A DNA stretch of 64,000 nt, taken from positions 110,849-174,848 of the forward strand of contig CAYGTI010000004.1 in the NCBI GenBank assembly GCA_964352785.1. Direction: 5' to 3'. The position numbers and the translations under genes were made by a program. Position 1 is the first letter of the stretch, and each line of letters begins with the position of its first letter. Positions 26,016-35,562 of the stretch are shown here, one piece after another. The DNA is from JACOMS01 sp964352785 (lineage in GTDB: Bacteria; Pseudomonadota; Alphaproteobacteria; Caulobacterales; Maricaulaceae). The notes under the pieces are model-generated. The model was not told the DNA's origin. It did not search any database and was given only the letters and a program-made list of their open reading frames with translations.

Positions 26016-27584
26016 ATGACTGACCACAAGTTGCACTATGACCGATTGGAAACCCTTGCAGGGCAGGCGGTTTCTATTTTGGATTTATTTAAGCTGGAAC
26101 CGGGGCGGATGGAAACGTTCGTACACAGGGAAGGCCCCCTCCGGGCTGATTTTTCCAAACAAGCCATCAGCTCTGCGGCCCTGACCGCGCTGATGGAGTT
26201 GGCGCGCGCTTGTGATCTCGAAGGGTGGCGCAACCGGTTTTTTGCGGGCGATAAAATCAATACGTCCGAAGATAGAGCCGTTCTGCACATGGCGCTGCGC
26301 GGCACCGGGGGTTCCAAAGAGATTCAAAAAGACGTCAAAGCAATGCGAAAGCGGCTCGCGGCGTTTACCAAAGATATTCACGAGGCTGGTAAGTATAAAT
26401 CGATTGTGCATGTGGGTATTGGCGGGTCAGATTTAGGCCCGCGCCTTGTGGCTGACGGGTTTGCCGCCAGCGTGACGCCCAAGCTAGGTCTCAGATTTGC
26501 TGAAAACGTCGACGGGGCGTCGATTAATGACGCGCTTGAAGGGCTCGATCCTAAAACAACATTGGTCATCGTTGTGTCCAAATCCTTCACGACGCAGGAA
26601 ACGCGGATGAACGCGATTGCCGCGCGCGATTGGCTGGCGGCGGCGCTAGGCGATAAAGCGGGCGCAAATTTCATTGCAGTGACCGCGAACCGCGCTGGCG
26701 CTGAAGAGTTTGGCATAGCGGCGGATCAAATTTTTGATTTCTGGGACTGGGTCGGTGGACGTTATTCTGTGTGGTCTGCCGTTGGGATGTCGCTCCAACT
26801 GGCTTACGGGACAAAAGCCTTTGATAATTTCCTCAAAGGGGCCGGGGCGATGGACACGCATTTTCGCGACGCGCCGCTTGAAGAAAATCTGCCCGTCCTG
26901 ATGGCGATGTGTGGTATCTGGAACAGAAATATTTTGGGCTATACCAGCGTTGCCGTTATTCCTTACGCGCGCCGTATTCGCAAATTGGCGGCTTTTCTCC
27001 AGCAGCTTGAGATGGAAAGCAACGGCAAATCAAAAGGCCGCGATGGTAGCGATGCAGGTCTGACATGTCCTATCCTTTGGGGTGATGAAGGCACAAATGG
27101 CCAGCATGCCTTTTTCCAATGGCTGCACCAAGGCACGCCCGGCGCGCCTGTTGATTTTGTGGCCGTGCTCAAAGACCATGAAGGCCGCGCGGATCATCAC
27201 AAAGCTTTGCTGGCCAATTGTTTTGCCCAATCAGAAGCTTTGATGATCGGTAAGCCGGAATATAAAGTCCGCGAAGACCTCACTGCAAAAGGTATGAACG
27301 CAGATTTGATCAACACTATCGCGCCGCAAAAAACTTTCCTCGGAAACCGTCCGTCAACGACTATTACGCTAGATGAGCTATCTCCCTTTGCCTTAGGGCA
27401 TTTGATCGCGCTTTATGAGCATAAAGTGTTTGTCCAAGGCGTGATCTGGGGCGTGAACTCCTTTGATCAATGGGGCGTTGAACTGGGTAAAGAGCTAGCA
27501 GGAAAAATCCTGTCTGAGATGGGCGGCGAAGCAGGTGAGCACGATCCGTCTACCGCGGCTTTGATTAGGGCAATTCACGTTTAG
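26016..27584 (+). CDS. pgi: Glucose-6-phosphate isomerase
   Basis: 522 residues from ATG 26016, preceded by CAGGGA; a longer frame from 25947 adds 23 atypical residues. Signatures are VGIGGSDLGPRL, VSKSFTTQET, GGRYSVWSAVG (P_G_ISOMERASE site), QLEMESNGKS, GDEGTNGQHAFFQ and the C-terminal GVELGKELA. It interconverts glucose 6-phosphate and fructose 6-phosphate. Monocistronic as far as visible. Convergent with the DCC-family gene. Confidence 0.96.
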   Translation: MTDHKLHYDRLETLAGQAVSILDLFKLEPGRMETFVHREGPLRADFSKQAISSAALTALMELARACDLEGWRNRFFAGDKINTSEDRAVLHMALRGTGGSKEIQKDVKAMRKRLAAFTKDIHEAGKYKSIVHVGIGGSDLGPRLVADGFAASVTPKLGLRFAENVDGASINDALEGLDPKTTLVIVVSKSFTTQETRMNAIAARDWLAAALGDKAGANFIAVTANRAGAEEFGIAADQIFDFWDWVGGRYSVWSAVGMSLQLAYGTKAFDNFLKGAGAMDTHFRDAPLEENLPVLMAMCGIWNRNILGYTSVAVIPYARRIRKLAAFLQQLEMESNGKSKGRDGSDAGLTCPILWGDEGTNGQHAFFQWLHQGTPGAPVDFVAVLKDHEGRADHHKALLANCFAQSEALMIGKPEYKVREDLTAKGMNADLINTIAPQKTFLGNRPSTTITLDELSPFALGHLIALYEHKVFVQGVIWGVNSFDQWGVELGKELAGKILSEMGGEAGEHDPSTAALIRAIHV

Positions 27585-27609
27585 TTGTATTCCGATTTAA
27601 CGTGAATTG
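27571..27609. terminator. Long-arm hairpin between convergent pgi and DCC-family genes
   Basis: CAATTCACGTT (27571-27581) and AACGTGAATTG (27599-27609) are perfect 11-base arms with a 17-base loop that contains the pgi stop codon. There is no T-run, so it may act as a bidirectional stop or stabilise 3' ends. Confidence 0.45.
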
Positions 27610-27628
27610 CACTGATATGACAAGCGCG

Positions 27629-28033
27629 TTAGCTTAGAATGAAGCGGTGCCGAGTTTCAGCGCTTGGCACATAACAGATGTCGGTGCGCCCGAATAGGCG
27701 GTAACGGTTTTTGGCGATCCGGCGATATAAAAAATCCCGAATGGCCTTGGGCACAATCCGCCCGATCAGCAGAAATCTTGCGGGTCCGCCGATGCGGCGC
27801 AATAATTCTAAAACGGCGTCAGAGCTTTGATAGGCGCGGTCTCCGCTAATGAAGAGAAAACTGTCCGGATTTTCAGGGTCAATATCGTGTGCTTGAGCAA
27901 GCGCTTGTCCTTGACTTGAGAGGATCGCGATAAAGCGTGTGTTCGGCGTTTTCTCATATTTAAGGATATAGCCGACGCTGCGGGAGCAAAGAATACAATG
28001 TGCATCAAACACATATAGGGGCGCGTCTTGCAT
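27629..28033 (-). CDS. DUF393 (DCC family) thiol-disulfide oxidoreductase-like protein
   Basis: 134 residues. The DxxCxxC motif is visible as DAHCILC near the N-terminus, which names the DCC family (DUF393). The remaining chain has the family pattern LLRRIGGPARFL...RDFLYRRIAKNRYRLFG. The CxxC suggests redox activity, but the reaction is not established. Cytoplasmic. Divergent from the P450 gene with 112 bases between. Confidence 0.88.
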   Translation of the reverse strand: MQDAPLYVFDAHCILCSRSVGYILKYEKTPNTRFIAILSSQGQALAQAHDIDPENPDSFLFISGDRAYQSSDAVLELLRRIGGPARFLLIGRIVPKAIRDFLYRRIAKNRYRLFGRTDICYVPSAETRHRFILS

Positions 28034-28145
28034 GATAACAAATTAGAGGGGGCTTTCTATTCTGCCAACTCCTATCTTGAGTTGCGGCGATACGTCCATT
28101 ACACCTGATCATGGGCGCTAGAGACCCAAACAGGGGAATTGCAAT

Positions 28146-31100
28146 ATGGCCAGTAACCGACTTCACCCTATCCCTAAGCCGGATGGCTTGCCTGTCATCG
28201 GAAATATGTTGACCGTTGACGCTGGAACGCCGCTGCAAAGCCTTATGACATTATGCGAAGAGCAAGGCCCTATATTCTGGATGGATATGATGGGCAAACC
28301 CATGATATTAATCTCCGGCGCAGATCTTGCGCACGAAGTTTGCGATGAGACCCGGTTTGATAAAACCGTGCGCGGCCCGCTGCGGCGGCTGCGCGCCATC
28401 GGCGGTGACGGCCTTTTTACTGGCGATACCGCCGCGCCGAACTGGGGCAAAGCTCATAATATCTTGATGCCAACCTTTTCACAAAAATCGATGCACAGCT
28501 ATCTGCCCATGATGATCGACATCTCCGAGCAACTTATGCAAAAATGGGAGCGGCTGAACAGCGATGACGAAATTGATATTCCGCATGACATGATCGGATT
28601 GACGCTGGATACGATTGGTCTTTGCGGATTTGATTACCGCTTTAACTCGTTTTACCGGGAGGGCTTCCACCCCTTTATTGATGCGCTGACCCGTACGCTC
28701 GAAGTCGCGATGATCAGAAAAGGTCTGCCGTTTGAGGACTTTACGATGCAAGGTCGCCTCAAGCAACTTGACAAAGATATCGATTATATGAACACGCTGG
28801 TGGATGATATAATCCGCGAGCGCCGCCAAACTGGCGGGGATCAAAATGATCTGCTTAATTTTATGCTTGCGGGCAAAGACCCTGTCACGGGCGAAGGTTT
28901 GTCAGATGAAAACATTCGCTATCAAATTAACACATTTTTGATTGCAGGCCACGAAACCACTTCTGGCTTGCTGTCGTTCGCAATTTATTATCTTCTGAAA
29001 AACCCTGATATTCTCGCCCGAGCGCAGGCAGAGGCTGATGCTGTACTGGGTCGTGATATCTCTCTACCGCCAACCATGGCTCAGGTCGGGCAGCTTGAAT
29101 ATATACGCGCAATTTTATTCGAAGCCCTGCGGCTTTGGCCCACAGCTCCGGCCTTTAGCCTCACGCCCTATGAGGACGAGACAATCGGCGGTAAATACAA
29201 AATTAAAAAAGGTGCATTCGTCACTGTCCTTGCCTTGGCGCTGCACCGTGATAAAACGGTGTGGGGCGATGATCCTGATAAGTTTGATCCTGAAAACTTT
29301 ATGGGTGATGCGGAAAGTCAACGCCCGCCCGACAGTTATAAGCCCTTTGGTAACGGGCAGCGCGCCTGTATCGGGCGGCAGTTTGCTATACAAGAAGCGG
29401 TGCTTGTCATGGGTATGATTTTGCAGCGGTTTCAGCTCTTTGATCACACAAATTACGATCTTAAAATCAAAGAAACCTTGTCGATTAAACCAGATAATTT
29501 TAAAATAAAACTCCGTGTGCGAAATGATGTGGTGCGCGGAACAGGCTCGGATGCGGTAGAGGCACAAGACGGCTCCCAAGCCGACATGGCACGGCGGCCC
29601 AAACACGGCGGAAAGCTAACCGTGCTTTACGGGTCTAACCTTGGGACGTCCGAGGGGTTTGCGCGCACGACAGCTCTGCTGGGTGAGGTCAATGGGTTTG
29701 AGACAGCTCTTGGAACTCTGGATGATTTTAAAGGCCGCCTGCCAACGGACGGCGCGGTGATTATTCTATGCTCGTCTTATAATGGCGCCGCTCCGAACAA
29801 TGGGGCAAAGTTTCTGGAGTGGATAGAAGCAGCGAGCCCCAATAGCCTGAAGGGCGTGTCTTACACCGTCTTTGGTTGCGGCTCACGCGACTGGGCGGCG
29901 ACATATCAGTCCGTGCCCCGGCGTATTGACGAGGCTATGCAAGCGGCGGGTGCATCGCGCATCATGGAGCGCGGCGAGGCAGATGCGCGCGAGGATCTTG
30001 AAGGCCAATTTCACGATTGGGAGACGGCCGTTTGGCCCGCGCTCGGGCAGGCTTTGGCTTTGGATGTTGATTTCTCAGAAGCAGTGGAAACCACGCCGCT
30101 TTACACTGTCGAAGTTGCCGAGAGCGTCACCGCAAACCCGGTTGCTAGCAAGGCGGGCACGTTATCGATGCGGGTTGCGGCTAATACGGAGCTTCAGACA
30201 CATGCCGAAGGGCCAGATACGGCCCGCTCAACCCGGCATATTGAGGTCGAACTCCCAGAGGGGGTTAGCTATCAACCCGGTGATCACCTCTGCGTTGTTC
30301 CCGTCAATAATGAGGCTTTGGTGCAGCGCGCGCTAGACCGCTTCGGCTTTGATAAGGATGCGCATATTCGCATTTACTCTCACAGCGAAATGCGCAGCCC
30401 GTTTCCTAGTGGAAGTACGTTTTCGATCCGGCGGCTCGCCGAAGTTTTCGGAGAACTCCAAGCTGTTGCCAGCCGTAAAGATGTGCAAACGCTCGTGCGG
30501 CACATACACTGTCCTCAGTCTAAACCTAAACTTGAAGCCTTAGCGGCCCCCGAAAAAGGCGGCGAAGATTTGTACCGCACAGAGGTGTTTTTGAAGCGTA
30601 AATCTGTGCTGGATTTACTTGAAGAGTTTCCAGCCTGTGAGTTGCCATTTGCTGTTTATATGGAAATGATTCCATGGCTGTCGCCGCGTTACTATTCCAT
30701 ATCATCGTCTCCGAGCTCTGATCCCTCGAAATGCTCCATAACTGTTGGTTTGGTGCAGGGCCCTGCGCGGTCCGGGCGCGGAACTTACCAAGGTGTGTGC
30801 TCACATTATCTCAGCCACTTAACCGAAGGGGACACAATTCAAGCCGTCATTAAAGAACCATCGACACCGTTTCGTCTGCCAACAGACCCGTCTGTACCCG
30901 TGATTATGATTGGCCCGGGAACAGGCGTTGCGCCGTTTCGCGGCTTCATACAGGAGCGCCGCGCCCAGAAAGCGGCGGGCGGCACGCTTGGAGAGGCGAT
31001 GTTGTTCTTTGGATGCCGTCATCCCAAGCAGGACTTTCTTTATGAGAAAGAGCTGAAAAAGGCGGAGAAAGACGGTATCATTGATTTGCACCCGGCATTT

Positions 31101-31355
31101 TCGCGCCTGACATCTGACCGTGTCTATGTGCAGGATTTGCTGCGCCAGCAAGAACCCAAAGTGTGGAAATTGATTGAAGACGGCGCGGTTATATATGTCT
31201 GCGGAGACGGTGCAGCGATGGAACCGGATGTAAAGCGCGCGCTGGCTAATCTTTATGCATCAGAGAAAGACGTCAGCTTTGGCGAGGCGCAAGCGTGGAT
31301 GGAAACTATGGCGCGCGAAGGCCGGTATTTGCTTGATGTTTGGGCGGGAAATTAG
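28146..31355 (+). CDS. Self-sufficient cytochrome P450/NADPH reductase fusion (CYP102-like)
   Basis: 1069 residues. P450 domain about 1-460: I-helix AGHETTSG at 267-274, ExxR in EALRLWP, and haem loop FGNGQRACIG with ligand Cys408. A linker leads to a flavodoxin-like FMN domain (about 490-640; YGSNLGTSEGFA) and a FAD/NADPH reductase domain (about 670-1069; PRYYSISSSP, GPGTGVAPFRGF, FGCRHP). This is the layout of the CYP102 class, fatty-acid hydroxylases that need only NADPH and oxygen. Monocistronic. Family is certain; the substrate is probably a medium- or long-chain fatty acid by relationship. Confidence 0.95.
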   Translation: MASNRLHPIPKPDGLPVIGNMLTVDAGTPLQSLMTLCEEQGPIFWMDMMGKPMILISGADLAHEVCDETRFDKTVRGPLRRLRAIGGDGLFTGDTAAPNWGKAHNILMPTFSQKSMHSYLPMMIDISEQLMQKWERLNSDDEIDIPHDMIGLTLDTIGLCGFDYRFNSFYREGFHPFIDALTRTLEVAMIRKGLPFEDFTMQGRLKQLDKDIDYMNTLVDDIIRERRQTGGDQNDLLNFMLAGKDPVTGEGLSDENIRYQINTFLIAGHETTSGLLSFAIYYLLKNPDILARAQAEADAVLGRDISLPPTMAQVGQLEYIRAILFEALRLWPTAPAFSLTPYEDETIGGKYKIKKGAFVTVLALALHRDKTVWGDDPDKFDPENFMGDAESQRPPDSYKPFGNGQRACIGRQFAIQEAVLVMGMILQRFQLFDHTNYDLKIKETLSIKPDNFKIKLRVRNDVVRGTGSDAVEAQDGSQADMARRPKHGGKLTVLYGSNLGTSEGFARTTALLGEVNGFETALGTLDDFKGRLPTDGAVIILCSSYNGAAPNNGAKFLEWIEAASPNSLKGVSYTVFGCGSRDWAATYQSVPRRIDEAMQAAGASRIMERGEADAREDLEGQFHDWETAVWPALGQALALDVDFSEAVETTPLYTVEVAESVTANPVASKAGTLSMRVAANTELQTHAEGPDTARSTRHIEVELPEGVSYQPGDHLCVVPVNNEALVQRALDRFGFDKDAHIRIYSHSEMRSPFPSGSTFSIRRLAEVFGELQAVASRKDVQTLVRHIHCPQSKPKLEALAAPEKGGEDLYRTEVFLKRKSVLDLLEEFPACELPFAVYMEMIPWLSPRYYSISSSPSSDPSKCSITVGLVQGPARSGRGTYQGVCSHYLSHLTEGDTIQAVIKEPSTPFRLPTDPSVPVIMIGPGTGVAPFRGFIQERRAQKAAGGTLGEAMLFFGCRHPKQDFLYEKELKKAEKDGIIDLHPAFSRLTSDRVYVQDLLRQQEPKVWKLIEDGAVIYVCGDGAAMEPDVKRALANLYASEKDVSFGEAQAWMETMAREGRYLLDVWAGN

Positions 31356-31392
31356 CAGTCAATCTACTCAAGGCCCAAGACGGTAGAAAAGT

Positions 31393-31977
31393 TTAGCGGG
31401 CGGCGGACATTTCTGCCTTCGCCCGGGCCAAGGCTGGCGCGTCGTCTACGTCGGTTAAGGTTCGCAGATAATGCACGGCGCCTGAGATATTACGCTCAAC
31501 GTCGGCCAAAGCATGCTCGCTTGACCACCGGACATTCTCAAAGGTTTTGACGTTAGCTGGCCCTCTTAAGCCGATGAGCCAAAATCCGCCATCATCAGCG
31601 GGGCCAAAGACGGCCTCACATGATCTAAGCTTATCAAAAGCTTTTGCGATATCGTTGCGGCCGATTTGCGGACTATCTGTACCTATGACCGCGACGGGGC
31701 TGCGGCTTGAAAAAGCCTGCACGAGGCGTGGTGACAGTGAGCCGGAAACCTGAGCGTACTGCGCGGTTTGGCTCCATTCTGGTACGCGCCCAAGCCAAGC
31801 TTTTGGTGTGACTGCGAGAACCGTATCCCATTTGGGAGATTGTACGTTTCGAATGATGTTAGCCGTCATAGCGCGGTAGATACGTTTGGCATGAACCGGA
31901 CCAATATCAGCAGCCAAGCGAGTTTTAGCGCGGCCCATCAGGGGGGCTTTGGCAAAGATGATCAGTTGCGGGCGCAT
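31393..31977 (-). CDS. TIGR04282 family (DUF2064) glycosyltransferase-like protein
   Basis: 194 residues. Starts with IIFAKAPLMGRAKTRLA, the TIGR04282/DUF2064 signature (nucleotidyltransferase-like fold), and has VIGTDSPQI and GPADDGGFWLIGL. The family is annotated with arsenosugar biosynthesis because some members sit beside the SAM enzyme for that pathway; no arsenic gene is seen here. The start overlaps the stop of the next gene by one base, so the pair is translationally coupled. Confidence 0.87.
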   Translation of the reverse strand: MRPQLIIFAKAPLMGRAKTRLAADIGPVHAKRIYRAMTANIIRNVQSPKWDTVLAVTPKAWLGRVPEWSQTAQYAQVSGSLSPRLVQAFSSRSPVAVIGTDSPQIGRNDIAKAFDKLRSCEAVFGPADDGGFWLIGLRGPANVKTFENVRWSSEHALADVERNISGAVHYLRTLTDVDDAPALARAKAEMSAAR

Positions 31978-32639
31978 TAGCGGTAGGTCTTTGCGAGCGT
32001 TTCCGGTGTCTCGCCCTTCAGATATCGGCGCAGCAACCGAAAATTACGCCAGCCGCGTCTGAAAAATCCATCGGTCTCATATTTCGCAGCGCTTGTGATC
32101 AGCGGAATGCCAAGTCGACGTAAACGAGATTTTCCCAGTTTGCGGATCAAAGCCACATCTTCGAACAGAGGAAAGTCGGGATAACCTCCGACTTGGTCGT
32201 AAAGGTCTCTGGATATCAGAAGCCCCTGATCTCCATAGGGTAGGGCGAAGACTGTGCAGCGCAAGCGTACGAGGCCTTCGAGTAGCCGAGCAGAAGGATT
32301 GCTGCTGTCAAACCGAAAATCAAAATAGCCGGCTCTGTTGGGATGATTTTTTATGTGCGCCGCTATAGCTTTTTGCCATGTTCCGGTCAGGCTGCTGTCG
32401 GCATGCAAAAAGAGCAGCCACGTACAGTCCTGCGCCCAGCGCGCGCCGCGGTTTAATTGGACGCCGCGCCCTTTATGGCCCAATGCGATGACGGCGCCTG
32501 ATTTTGCAGCAGTTTGGAGCGTCTCATCCTCAGAACCGCCATCACTAACAACCATGCGCTCTGTGTTCGGACTTATATCTCTTAGCAACGCGTCCAGAGA
32601 CTGGCCGCTATTGAGCGTTGGTATGATAGCGCAAATCAT
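31977..32639 (-). CDS. TIGR04283 family glycosyltransferase (GT2 fold)
   Basis: 220 residues. GT2-type start IIPTLNSGQSLDALL, SDGGSEDET, GRGVQLNRGA and LLFLHADS (DxD-like site), all typical of TIGR04283. First gene of the pair with the TIGR04282 protein. Cytoplasmic face of the inner membrane is likely. The acceptor is unknown; these pairs occur widely in alphaproteobacteria without arsenic genes, so a lipid or pigment glycosylation role is as likely. Confidence 0.88.
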   Translation of the reverse strand: MICAIIPTLNSGQSLDALLRDISPNTERMVVSDGGSEDETLQTAAKSGAVIALGHKGRGVQLNRGARWAQDCTWLLFLHADSSLTGTWQKAIAAHIKNHPNRAGYFDFRFDSSNPSARLLEGLVRLRCTVFALPYGDQGLLISRDLYDQVGGYPDFPLFEDVALIRKLGKSRLRRLGIPLITSAAKYETDGFFRRGWRNFRLLRRYLKGETPETLAKTYR

Positions 32640-32690
32640 ATGGTCTTTATGCGGTAGAGCCTGATCAATTCAAGTCACAAAGCTGAATAT

Positions 32691-32716
32691 AAAAAACCCG
32701 CCAAGGCGGCGGGTTT
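32691..32716 (-). terminator. Rho-independent terminator of the small secreted-protein gene
   Basis: AACCCGCC (32695-32702) and GGCGGGTT (32708-32715) form an 8-bp stem with a 5-base loop. On the minus strand a run of six T follows (32696-32691). It serves the gene ending at 32760. Confidence 0.88.
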
Positions 32717-32759
32717 GAAACTTAAAAGGTAGAGCCTTGAATACTTTTCACAGGGGCGT

Positions 32760-33128
32760 CTAGTCTTCTTCCTTGTCTTCGGCTTCTAGTGCGACCTCTT
32801 TTTTGGTGTCATCCATTTTTGCTTCGACCGCTTGTTCCGGTGCGGAAACTTTTTTCTTGCCTTCAATCAGCATGATTTTACAAAAAACGCCATCTCCGAT
32901 CAAATCGCCTTCGCACTCTTTGACGCCCAGTTGCGCGTCGTCATATTCTTCACCGTGAAACTCTTCGGCGCGAATGGGCACAACACAGACAAGATCGCCG
33001 GCAATTGTGAAGGCTTCGCCGCCTTCATACTCACAAGACGCTTTGGAATCGATGGCAAACGCATGGCTTGCAAATAGGGTTGTGAGCGCCGCTCCCATGA
33101 CCACTGTACCTAAACGAAATTTCGTCAT
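32760..33128 (-). CDS. Small secreted acidic protein of unknown function
   Basis: 122 residues. Signal peptide ends near AFA-ID. The mature part contains four Cys (CEYEG, LVCVV, KECEG, FCKIM) that could form two disulphides around a small beta domain, then a charged Glu/Lys/Asp tail (about 93-122). It has its own strong terminator, which suggests meaningful expression. No family recognised. Confidence 0.7.
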   Translation of the reverse strand: MTKFRLGTVVMGAALTTLFASHAFAIDSKASCEYEGGEAFTIAGDLVCVVPIRAEEFHGEEYDDAQLGVKECEGDLIGDGVFCKIMLIEGKKKVSAPEQAVEAKMDDTKKEVALEAEDKEED

Positions 33129-33203
33129 AGTTTACTCCTTTAAAATCCGGTAAAGCCTATTAACAGATAGACCTTTTCCTCAAAAGACCTTGAACTGCAA
33201 AAA

Positions 33204-33854
33204 ATGCAGGAATCAGGCCAGAAAATACATATGCCAAAATACGTCCCGGATTGGTCTTTTGAGGCCCAATGCAACGGCCCCGTTTGCGGAGTGGATGAGG
33301 CTGGACGCGGGCCCTTGGCCGGGCCTGTGGTCGCGTCTGCCGTCATCCTTGACCTTCAAAACCTGCCGGACGGATTAAATGACAGTAAGGCCTTATCGGA
33401 AAAAGCACGTGAACATGTGCTGAATGATTTATTGGCCAAGGCGCACATTGGAATAGGCATTGCCGAGCCCGAAGAAATTGACAGAATTAATGTACTGGCG
33501 GCGTCAATGATCGCGATGCAGCGCGCTGTGGCGGCTTTGCCGCTGGCACCGCGTATGGCGCTTGTCGATGGTAACCGCGCGCCGGACTTGGATTTTGCGG
33601 TAAATACTATCATCAAAGGCGACGCACGGAGCCTGTCGATTGCTGCCGCCTCTATAGTTGCCAAGGTTACGCGCGATAGGCTGATGAAACTCGCGGACAC
33701 ACGGTTCCCGGGTTACGGGTTTGTGTCTCACAAAGGATATCCCACCAAAACCCACAAGGAGGCTCTGGCCCAAATCGGGCCGTGTCCGCTGCACCGGCGC
33801 AGTTATGCCCCTGTCAAAGCCGCAATAGCTGCCCGCAGCGAAGGCGCAGCCTAA
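33204..33854 (+). CDS. rnhB: Ribonuclease HII
   Basis: 216 residues. CGVDEAGRGPLAGPV carries the Asp-Glu metal site, LVDGN a further site, and GDARSLSIAAASIVAKVTRD and HKGYPTKTH complete the family pattern. It cleaves RNA in RNA-DNA hybrids and misincorporated ribonucleotides. ATG 33231 is a possible alternative start. Convergent with cysK, stops overlapping by 4 bases. Confidence 0.95.
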   Translation: MQESGQKIHMPKYVPDWSFEAQCNGPVCGVDEAGRGPLAGPVVASAVILDLQNLPDGLNDSKALSEKAREHVLNDLLAKAHIGIGIAEPEEIDRINVLAASMIAMQRAVAALPLAPRMALVDGNRAPDLDFAVNTIIKGDARSLSIAAASIVAKVTRDRLMKLADTRFPGYGFVSHKGYPTKTHKEALAQIGPCPLHRRSYAPVKAAIAARSEGAA

Positions 33855-34789
33855 TCAAACAAAGGCGTTGAGAGATATCTCTCTGCAAAACTTGGAATGA
33901 TCGTAACGATACGCTTGCCCTTCATCTCTGGCCGCGCGCCGACGATGAGGCTGGCTGCAATGGCCGCGCCGGATGAAATACCCACGGGAACGCCGTCAAC
34001 CGCCGCTACGTGTTTGGCTGTACCAAAGGCGGCGTCATTACCGATTTTTACCACGTCATCAATTAGGTCAGTTTCAAGCACATCCGGAATGAAGCCTGCA
34101 CCAATCCCTTGAATTTTGTGCGGGCCTTTCGTGCCTTCTGAAATCATAGGGCTGCCTTCGGGCTCTACGGCAATAATTTTTATATCCGGGTTTTTTTCTT
34201 TAAGGTAACGTCCGGTGCCTGTCAGCGTTCCGCCGGTCCCAACGCCAGAAATGAGCGCGTCTACGTGTCCGCCGCAGTCATGCCAAATCTCCGGGCCTGT
34301 CGTTTTGTAGTGAATAGCCGGGTTTGCCGGGTTTACAAATTGCCCGGCTTGAACCGCGCCGGGAGTGGCTGCAGTGATTTCGTCAGCTTTGGCCATCGCA
34401 GCGGGAATACCCCCCGCAGCTTCGGTTAAGACAAGCTCCGCGCCGAGCAGTTTCATCATCTTGCGCCGCTCAATCGACATTTGCTCCGGCATCACCAAGA
34501 TGGCCTTGTAGCCTTTGGCGGCTGCTGCAAAGGCAATGGCGATACCTGTGTTGCCTGACGTTGGCTCTACAATTGTGCCGCCGGGTTTAAGTTTTCCTTC
34601 TGCTTCTAGGGCTTCAACCATCGCAATGCCGATACGGTCTTTCACAGAGGCGATAGGGTTGAAAAACTCAAGTTTATAAACGAGATCAGAGGGCATGCCT
34701 TCGGTGATACGGGGCAAACGCACGAGAGGCGTTTGTCCCATTGTTTGCAAAATATTGTCGTAAATGCGTCCGTGTCCAGCTTGCGTCAT
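33851..34789 (-). CDS. cysK: Cysteine synthase A (O-acetylserine sulfhydrylase)
   Basis: 312 residues. PLP-binding Lys in PIASVKDRIG, the TSGNTG substrate loop, GTGGTLTGTGRYL (phosphate loop) and SSGAA near the C-terminus. It makes L-cysteine from O-acetylserine and sulfide. Monocistronic by context. The 193 bases upstream contain a CCAAGA-GGGGC-TCTTGG stem near 34848 and no recognisable regulator site. Confidence 0.95.
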   Translation of the reverse strand: MTQAGHGRIYDNILQTMGQTPLVRLPRITEGMPSDLVYKLEFFNPIASVKDRIGIAMVEALEAEGKLKPGGTIVEPTSGNTGIAIAFAAAAKGYKAILVMPEQMSIERRKMMKLLGAELVLTEAAGGIPAAMAKADEITAATPGAVQAGQFVNPANPAIHYKTTGPEIWHDCGGHVDALISGVGTGGTLTGTGRYLKEKNPDIKIIAVEPEGSPMISEGTKGPHKIQGIGAGFIPDVLETDLIDDVVKIGNDAAFGTAKHVAAVDGVPVGISSGAAIAASLIVGARPEMKGKRIVTIIPSFAERYLSTPLFD

Positions 34790-34982
34790 CTTATGCTCCC
34801 TTAGGTCAATCTTACTCTAACAGTTAAGGTGCCTGGCGGGATTCTCCAAGAGGGGCTCTTGGATATTTCACACTTAAACACGGCTCTGACGGCGCATTGA
34901 CCACCTGTTAAGTACGTTTCTTTTCAGAATTTCAATATAGTTTGGCTATGGCTTTTGCTCACTTACGTGGTGGGGATGCCGT

Positions 34983-35561
34983 ATGACTGGGTCAAAAATG
35001 AACGCTGCGAAGATATTTCGCCGTTTTAGAAAAGATAAAGACGGGGCTACCGCTTTGGAATTTGCAATTCTTGTCGTGCCCTTTAGTGCGCTACTCTTCT
35101 CGATCATAGAACTCGCCATTGTTTTCTTTATTGGCTCAACCGTCAGCCATGCCATGCAAACGACAGCCCGCGAAATTCGAACCGGAGAATTTCAAGCGAG
35201 CTGCGGCGGCGCTGAAGAATTTAAAGCCCAAGTTTGCAACGGCATGTCCGGACTAGGAAACTGCCAAGCCAATATGCGCATTGATGTTGTGACGTCACCG
35301 ACAGGGCGTTTCTTGCCTGACCTTTTACCGCCTACACCGAACACTGAAGATCCTGCTAATCCGGGTCAGCCTGTTATCCCGCCTGACAGTTATGTCGATA
35401 CGCCGGCCTCAGCCGTCGTTGTTGTTCGCGCGCAATATTATCACCCGCTGACCATACCGGGAACGGTTACCCGCCTTGCAAACCAACCGGGCAATCGCCG
35501 CGTGATTACGGCGACAACAGCATTCCGTAATGAGCCTTTCCCCGGCGGATGCGGAAGCTGA
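34983..35561 (+). CDS. TadE-like pilus-assembly protein
   Basis: 192 residues. After a basic leader comes DGATALEFAILVVPFSALLF, the TadE hydrophobic start with the conserved Glu, anchoring one helix in the inner membrane; the rest is periplasmic with Cys pairs (CGG, CNG, CQAN). TadE pseudopilins belong to the tight-adherence (Flp) pilus apparatus. Followed directly by a second TadE-like gene. No other tad gene is in the window, so this is a satellite pair. Confidence 0.86.
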   Translation: MTGSKMNAAKIFRRFRKDKDGATALEFAILVVPFSALLFSIIELAIVFFIGSTVSHAMQTTAREIRTGEFQASCGGAEEFKAQVCNGMSGLGNCQANMRIDVVTSPTGRFLPDLLPPTPNTEDPANPGQPVIPPDSYVDTPASAVVVVRAQYYHPLTIPGTVTRLANQPGNRRVITATTAFRNEPFPGGCGS

Positions 35562-35562
35562 T

